In this document: one piece after another, positions 61,026 to 64,000 of the stretch
Position numbering within the stretch: position 1 is the stretch's first letter
Layout of the letters: each line of letters opens with the position of its first letter
Source: Vibrio celticus
GTDB taxonomy: Bacteria; Pseudomonadota; Gammaproteobacteria; Enterobacterales; Vibrionaceae
Assembly: GCF_024347335.1 (NCBI RefSeq)
Contig: NZ_AP025463.1
Location: 2,294,001 to 2,358,000, forward strand
Direction: 5' to 3'
Length of the DNA stretch: 64,000 nucleotides
Position numbers and translations under genes: made by a program
The notes under the pieces: generated by a model
Databases searched by the model: none
What the model was told of the DNA's origin: nothing
Seen by the model: the letters and a program-made list of their open reading frames with translations, nothing else

Positions 61026-61703
61026 TTAGCTAAGTGGTCTTAAGTAAGCTAAGAAACGTTTCTCTGCGAATTTGAAAATCGCAATGATGATAAACGTCAA
61101 CCCCATGTAAAACAGACCTGCTGTTAGGAAAGATTCAAACGGAGCATAGTAGCGAGAGTTAACCAAACGAGCTGCACCCGTTAGATCCATAATCGTCACA
61201 ATACCTGCAACGGCTGAGCCGTGAAGCATAAAGATAACTTCGTTACTGTAAGCCGGTAATGCACGACGTAGTGCACTTGGCAGAATGATACGTCGGTATG
61301 TCTTAGGTGTGCTCATGCCATACGCTTTTGCTGCTTCAACTTCACCTTTTGGTAAGCCGTTAATCGCACCGCGAATGATTTCAGCTGTGTATGCCGATGT
61401 GTTAAGGATGAATGCCACCAAAGCACAAAACCATGCATTTTCCCATAGTGTATCTTTTACAGGGAAGAACTGATCCATTCCGTAGTAAATCAGGTACAAC
61501 TGCACCAATAATGGCGTACCACGGAAGAAATAGATGAACGACCAAGCAGGAGCGTTAATCAGCATATTTGGGCTGTTACGAGCGATAGCTAATGGTATGG
61601 CTACACATAAGCCAATGATCAAAGCTACGCAAACCATCCAAGCCGTTGTCCATAAACCACTAAGGTAAATCGGCAGGCTTTCAATTATCAATGAAAAGTC
61701 CAT
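61026..61703 (-). CDS. hisM: Basic amino acid ABC transporter permease, HisM type
   Basis: One of two permeases for a histidine/arginine/lysine/ornithine importer in the inner membrane. The 225 residues hold about five hydrophobic helices and the cytoplasmic EAA loop EAAKAYGMSTPKTYRRI that contacts the ATPase. It starts 2 bp after the hisQ stop, so translation is coupled. The same family includes ArtM; specificity cannot be decided from sequence alone. Confidence 0.9.
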   Translation of the reverse strand: MDFSLIIESLPIYLSGLWTTAWMVCVALIIGLCVAIPLAIARNSPNMLINAPAWSFIYFFRGTPLLVQLYLIYYGMDQFFPVKDTLWENAWFCALVAFILNTSAYTAEIIRGAINGLPKGEVEAAKAYGMSTPKTYRRIILPSALRRALPAYSNEVIFMLHGSAVAGIVTIMDLTGAARLVNSRYYAPFESFLTAGLFYMGLTFIIIAIFKFAEKRFLAYLRPLS

Positions 61704-61705
61704 AA

Positions 61706-62446
61706 CTACCTCGCGTGGATGCTGAATTTACGTTCAACCAACTTAAGTAAGCCCGTCGAAACACTGGTGAAGAATAGGAAGATAAGTGCCACTGTCATAT
61801 AGAAGGTAAATGGCATTTTGGTTGAACCCGCCGCCAATGCGCTAACACGCACCATATCTTCTAAACCGATAATGGAAACCAACGCGGTAGTCTTGAGTAA
61901 AACCAACCAGTTGTTACCGAAACCTGGCAATGCGTGACGAATCATTTGCGGTAATAGGATACGGCGGAATGCTAAGACAGGGCCCATGCCATAAGCTTTT
62001 GCTGCTTCCATTTCACCGCTATCAACCGCCATGATTGCTCCACGGAAAGTTTCAGCCATGTAAGCGCCAAAGATAAAGCCAATGGTTAAGACACCAGCAA
62101 TGAATGGGCTGACATCGATATAATCAGGTAAGTAAGCGGTCCATTCGTGGTTAGGATCACTTGATGTGAACCACTCATTGAGCCATTCATTGATGGAATA
62201 CAAACTGTTGTTTAGAAGGATTTGTCCACCAAAGAAAATCAGCATCATCAAGACTAGATCGGGAATGCCTCGAATGACGGTTGTATAGAGGGTTGCGATA
62301 GCGCGAGCCCAACGATAAGGCGCGAGTTTTGCTAAGGCACCTAGCATACCAAGAACCATAGCTAAAATTAGCGACAGCAAGGCAACTTCGATTGTAAGCA
62401 CCGCCCCTTTCAGGATCGAAGCTTCATATCCTTGTAAATCAAACAT
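61706..62446 (-). CDS. hisQ: Basic amino acid ABC transporter permease, HisQ type
   Basis: The partner permease of hisM. Start chosen at ATG 62446 (MFDLQGYEASILKGAVLTIE), which aligns with HisQ and has GGAA about 8 bases upstream; a TTG at 62458 would add four residues. From 62446 it has 246 residues. The EAA loop is EAAKAYGMGPVLAFRRI. Separated from the binding-protein gene by a stable hairpin. Confidence 0.9.
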   Translation of the reverse strand: MFDLQGYEASILKGAVLTIEVALLSLILAMVLGMLGALAKLAPYRWARAIATLYTTVIRGIPDLVLMMLIFFGGQILLNNSLYSINEWLNEWFTSSDPNHEWTAYLPDYIDVSPFIAGVLTIGFIFGAYMAETFRGAIMAVDSGEMEAAKAYGMGPVLAFRRILLPQMIRHALPGFGNNWLVLLKTTALVSIIGLEDMVRVSALAAGSTKMPFTFYMTVALIFLFFTSVSTGLLKLVERKFSIHAR

Positions 62447-62484
62447 AATGAATTCCAACAGAACTGCGAAAAGTTGGTAAGACA

Positions 62485-62504
62485 GGGAGAGGAGAGCCTC
62501 TCCC
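62485..62504 (-). promoter_or_regulatory. Intercistronic hairpin between hisJ and hisQ
   Basis: GGGAGAGG/CCTCTCCC, a perfect 8-bp stem with a 4-base loop and no T-run. It lies 20 bp past the binding-protein stop. Such hairpins protect the upstream mRNA from 3' exonucleases and let the binding protein be made in excess. Confidence 0.7.
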
Positions 62505-62524
62505 TTAAGAATTGGCGCTAGAGA

Positions 62525-63295
62525 TTACTGACCGTATACGTCGTAGTTGAAGTATTTAGCAGCGATATCTTGGTAGATGCCTTTTTCACGAAGTGAAAGG
62601 ATTGCCGCATCTAATTGCTTAGTCAGATCTTTGTCTTGCTTACGTAGAGCAATACCAAAACCTTCACCGAACCACTTAGGATCCGTTAGTGATGGGCCTA
62701 CAAACTCGTAGTCTTCACCACCAGCTTTGTTTAGGACACCTTCTTCTAGAGCAGATGCATCACCTAGTACAGCAGCAACACGGCCGTTTGCTAGATCAAG
62801 GTAAGCTTCATCGAATGAACCGTAACGAACGATTTCTACTGTGTCACCGTAGTTATCTGTCAGGTATTTATCGTGGGTTGTTGCACGTTGAACCGCAATT
62901 TTTTGACCACTTAGATCGTCAAAGTTAAGGCCTGCGCCTTTCTTAGCGATGAACTTATTTGGGATAAGTGCGTATTTACCAGTGAAATCGATTTTTTTCT
63001 TACGCTCTTCCGTGATAGACATTGCCGCGATGATCGCATCATATTTACGAGCAAGTAGAGAAGGAATAATACCATCCCAATCTTGTGCAACGATCTTACA
63101 CTGCACCTGCATTTCAGTACAAAGCGCGTTAGCCATATCAACATCGAAGCCTTTCAGTGAACCATCAGCTTCTGTCCAGCTAAATGGAGGATAAGCACCT
63201 TCAATACCGAAGCGTACTGTTTTCCATTCTTTTGCGTGAGCTACGCCCGTTGCAGCAGTTGCAGCAAGTGCCGCGACTAATAACCACTTTTTCAT
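62525..63295 (-). CDS. hisJ: Periplasmic lysine/arginine/ornithine/histidine-binding protein
   Basis: A type II periplasmic binding protein of 256 residues. The signal peptide is MKKWLLVAALAATAATGVAHA (1-21, shown here in two halves: hydrophobic core LLVAALAATAATG and cleavage AHA). The mature protein starts KEWKTVRFGIEGAYPPFSW, then GFDVDMANALCTEM and the ligand-site SITEERKKKIDFT, typical of the ArgT/HisJ family. The exact preferred ligand is uncertain. Transcribed between hisP and hisQ. Confidence 0.92.
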   Translation of the reverse strand: MKKWLLVAALAATAATGVAHAKEWKTVRFGIEGAYPPFSWTEADGSLKGFDVDMANALCTEMQVQCKIVAQDWDGIIPSLLARKYDAIIAAMSITEERKKKIDFTGKYALIPNKFIAKKGAGLNFDDLSGQKIAVQRATTHDKYLTDNYGDTVEIVRYGSFDEAYLDLANGRVAAVLGDASALEEGVLNKAGGEDYEFVGPSLTDPKWFGEGFGIALRKQDKDLTKQLDAAILSLREKGIYQDIAAKYFNYDVYGQ

Positions 63296-63431
63296 ATCCC
63301 TACTCCTGTGATTTAGGTTTTTATGTTTTGCTAGTTTTAATATTGTGTTTGTTGTTGCTTATTAACTTACTTGTTGTGTTTTATTGTTCACACCGTCGCT
63401 GTTTGCCTTGGCAACGGCATTTCAATTCTGA

Positions 63432-64000
63432 TTAGTAAATCGATGAGATAAATTGTTGTAAACGCTCGGATTCAGGTTCCGTAAACAGTTTAGCTGGATC
63501 GCCCTGTTCTTCCACTAGACCTTGATGCAAGAACATCACATGGTTAGATACGTCACGAGCAAAAGCCATTTCGTGCGTTACCACAAGCATGGTTCTTCCC
63601 TCTTCTGCTAGATCGCGCATTACACCAAGCACTTCGCCGACTAACTCAGGGTCTAATGCCGATGTAGGTTCATCAAACAGCATAACTTCAGGATCAACCG
63701 CTAGCGCTCGCGCAATAGCAGCACGCTGTTGTTGGCCGCCAGACAAATGACCCGGGTAGTAATCTTTACGCTCATACAGCCCTACTTTCTTAAGTAGTAA
63801 CTCTGCATTTTCAATCGCTTGTGCTTTAGGTACGCCTAAGACGTGAACAGGCGCTTCGATAACATTTTCGAGAACGGTCAGGTGAGACCACAGATTGAAA
63901 CCCTGAAAAACCATCGCCAGACGAGAACGGATTCGCTGTACTTGTTTTTCATTGGCAGGAACAGAAACACCTTGGCGGTTGTTTTTCATTTGAATTAATT
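63432..64000 (-). CDS. hisP: ABC transporter ATPase, HisP type (5' end beyond window)
   Basis: The ATP-binding subunit of the basic amino acid importer. The frame is open to the right edge, so the N-terminus with Walker A is missing; the visible 189 residues contain the Q-loop VFQGFNLWSHLTVLENV, signature LSGGQQQR, Walker B VMLFDEPTSALDPE and the H-loop VVTHEMAFA. An internal Met near 63989 is not the start. A 136-bp gap separates it from hisJ and may hold a promoter for the binding protein. Confidence 0.93.
   Translation of the reverse strand, partial: LIQMKNNRQGVSVPANEKQVQRIRSRLAMVFQGFNLWSHLTVLENVIEAPVHVLGVPKAQAIENAELLLKKVGLYERKDYYPGHLSGGQQQRAAIARALAVDPEVMLFDEPTSALDPELVGEVLGVMRDLAEEGRTMLVVTHEMAFARDVSNHVMFLHQGLVEEQGDPAKLFTEPESERLQQFISSIY

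Noticed and set aside
63989..63989. Internal Met as the start of the hisP product
   Set aside because: Walker A would be missing; the frame continues open to the window edge, so the gene is cut rather than short.

Overview
The window is a stretch of the larger chromosome of a marine Vibrio or a close relative. The evidence is gene content and order: cmoM-mukF-mukE-mukB, torR and torD back to back, purR followed by a c-di-GMP riboswitch and tfoY, aat-bpt-infA facing clpS-clpA with cspD beside them, a monomeric isocitrate dehydrogenase, an OmpU-type porin, and A+T-rich intergenic DNA with clear intrinsic terminators. Most genes are housekeeping. The accessory DNA I see is one IS3-family insertion sequence and several short repeat tracts.

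Layout. 1-4072: aspS (cut by the left edge), a DUF72 gene, cmoA and cmoB. 4073-7639: a short structured gap, then a three-gene unit (aspartic-protease lipoprotein, membrane protein with a degenerate transglutaminase, RimK-like ATP-grasp ligase). 7766-11995: a 1409-residue formate dehydrogenase fused to a GltD-like flavoprotein, with Cys in place of selenocysteine. 12362-19854: mukB-mukE-mukF-cmoM (condensin and tRNA methyltransferase), read leftward. 19970-22633: elyC, torR, torD. 22949-24927: purR, a c-di-GMP-I riboswitch, tfoY. 24968-26389: an IS3/IS150-type element lying in the loop of the tfoY terminator. 26487-28493: a VTT membrane protein, a DUF2007 protein and an alpha/beta hydrolase. 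28779-31440: glgC-glgA. 31978-36635: topA, yciN, aroA. 36798-42629: glycine-zipper protein, aat-bpt, infA, clpA/clpS, cspD. 42971-48191: icd, rluE, a DUF2057 protein, a porin. 48705-53603: dinG, a TSUP transporter, priC-rsmS, roxA. 53716-60954: a chemoreceptor, emrD, oligopeptidase B, xthA. 61026-64000: a basic amino acid ABC transporter of the HisPJQM type, with hisP cut by the right edge.

How genes work together. CmoA, CmoB and CmoM make and methylate 5-oxyacetyluridine at tRNA position 34. Aat, Bpt, ClpS and ClpA form a nearly complete N-degron pathway within 4.6 kb. TfoY is under c-di-GMP control in its mRNA leader. MukBEF, TopA, DinG and PriC serve chromosome organisation and replication restart. 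The points most worth a second look are the insertion sequence inside a terminator hairpin and its self-masking end hairpin, the two well-placed starts of oligopeptidase B (lipoprotein versus cytosolic), the protease/membrane/ATP-grasp trio, the heptamer microsatellite before roxA, and unannotated structured intergenic segments near 4.2 kb and 22.8 kb. I saw no CRISPR array, tRNA, rRNA or prophage.
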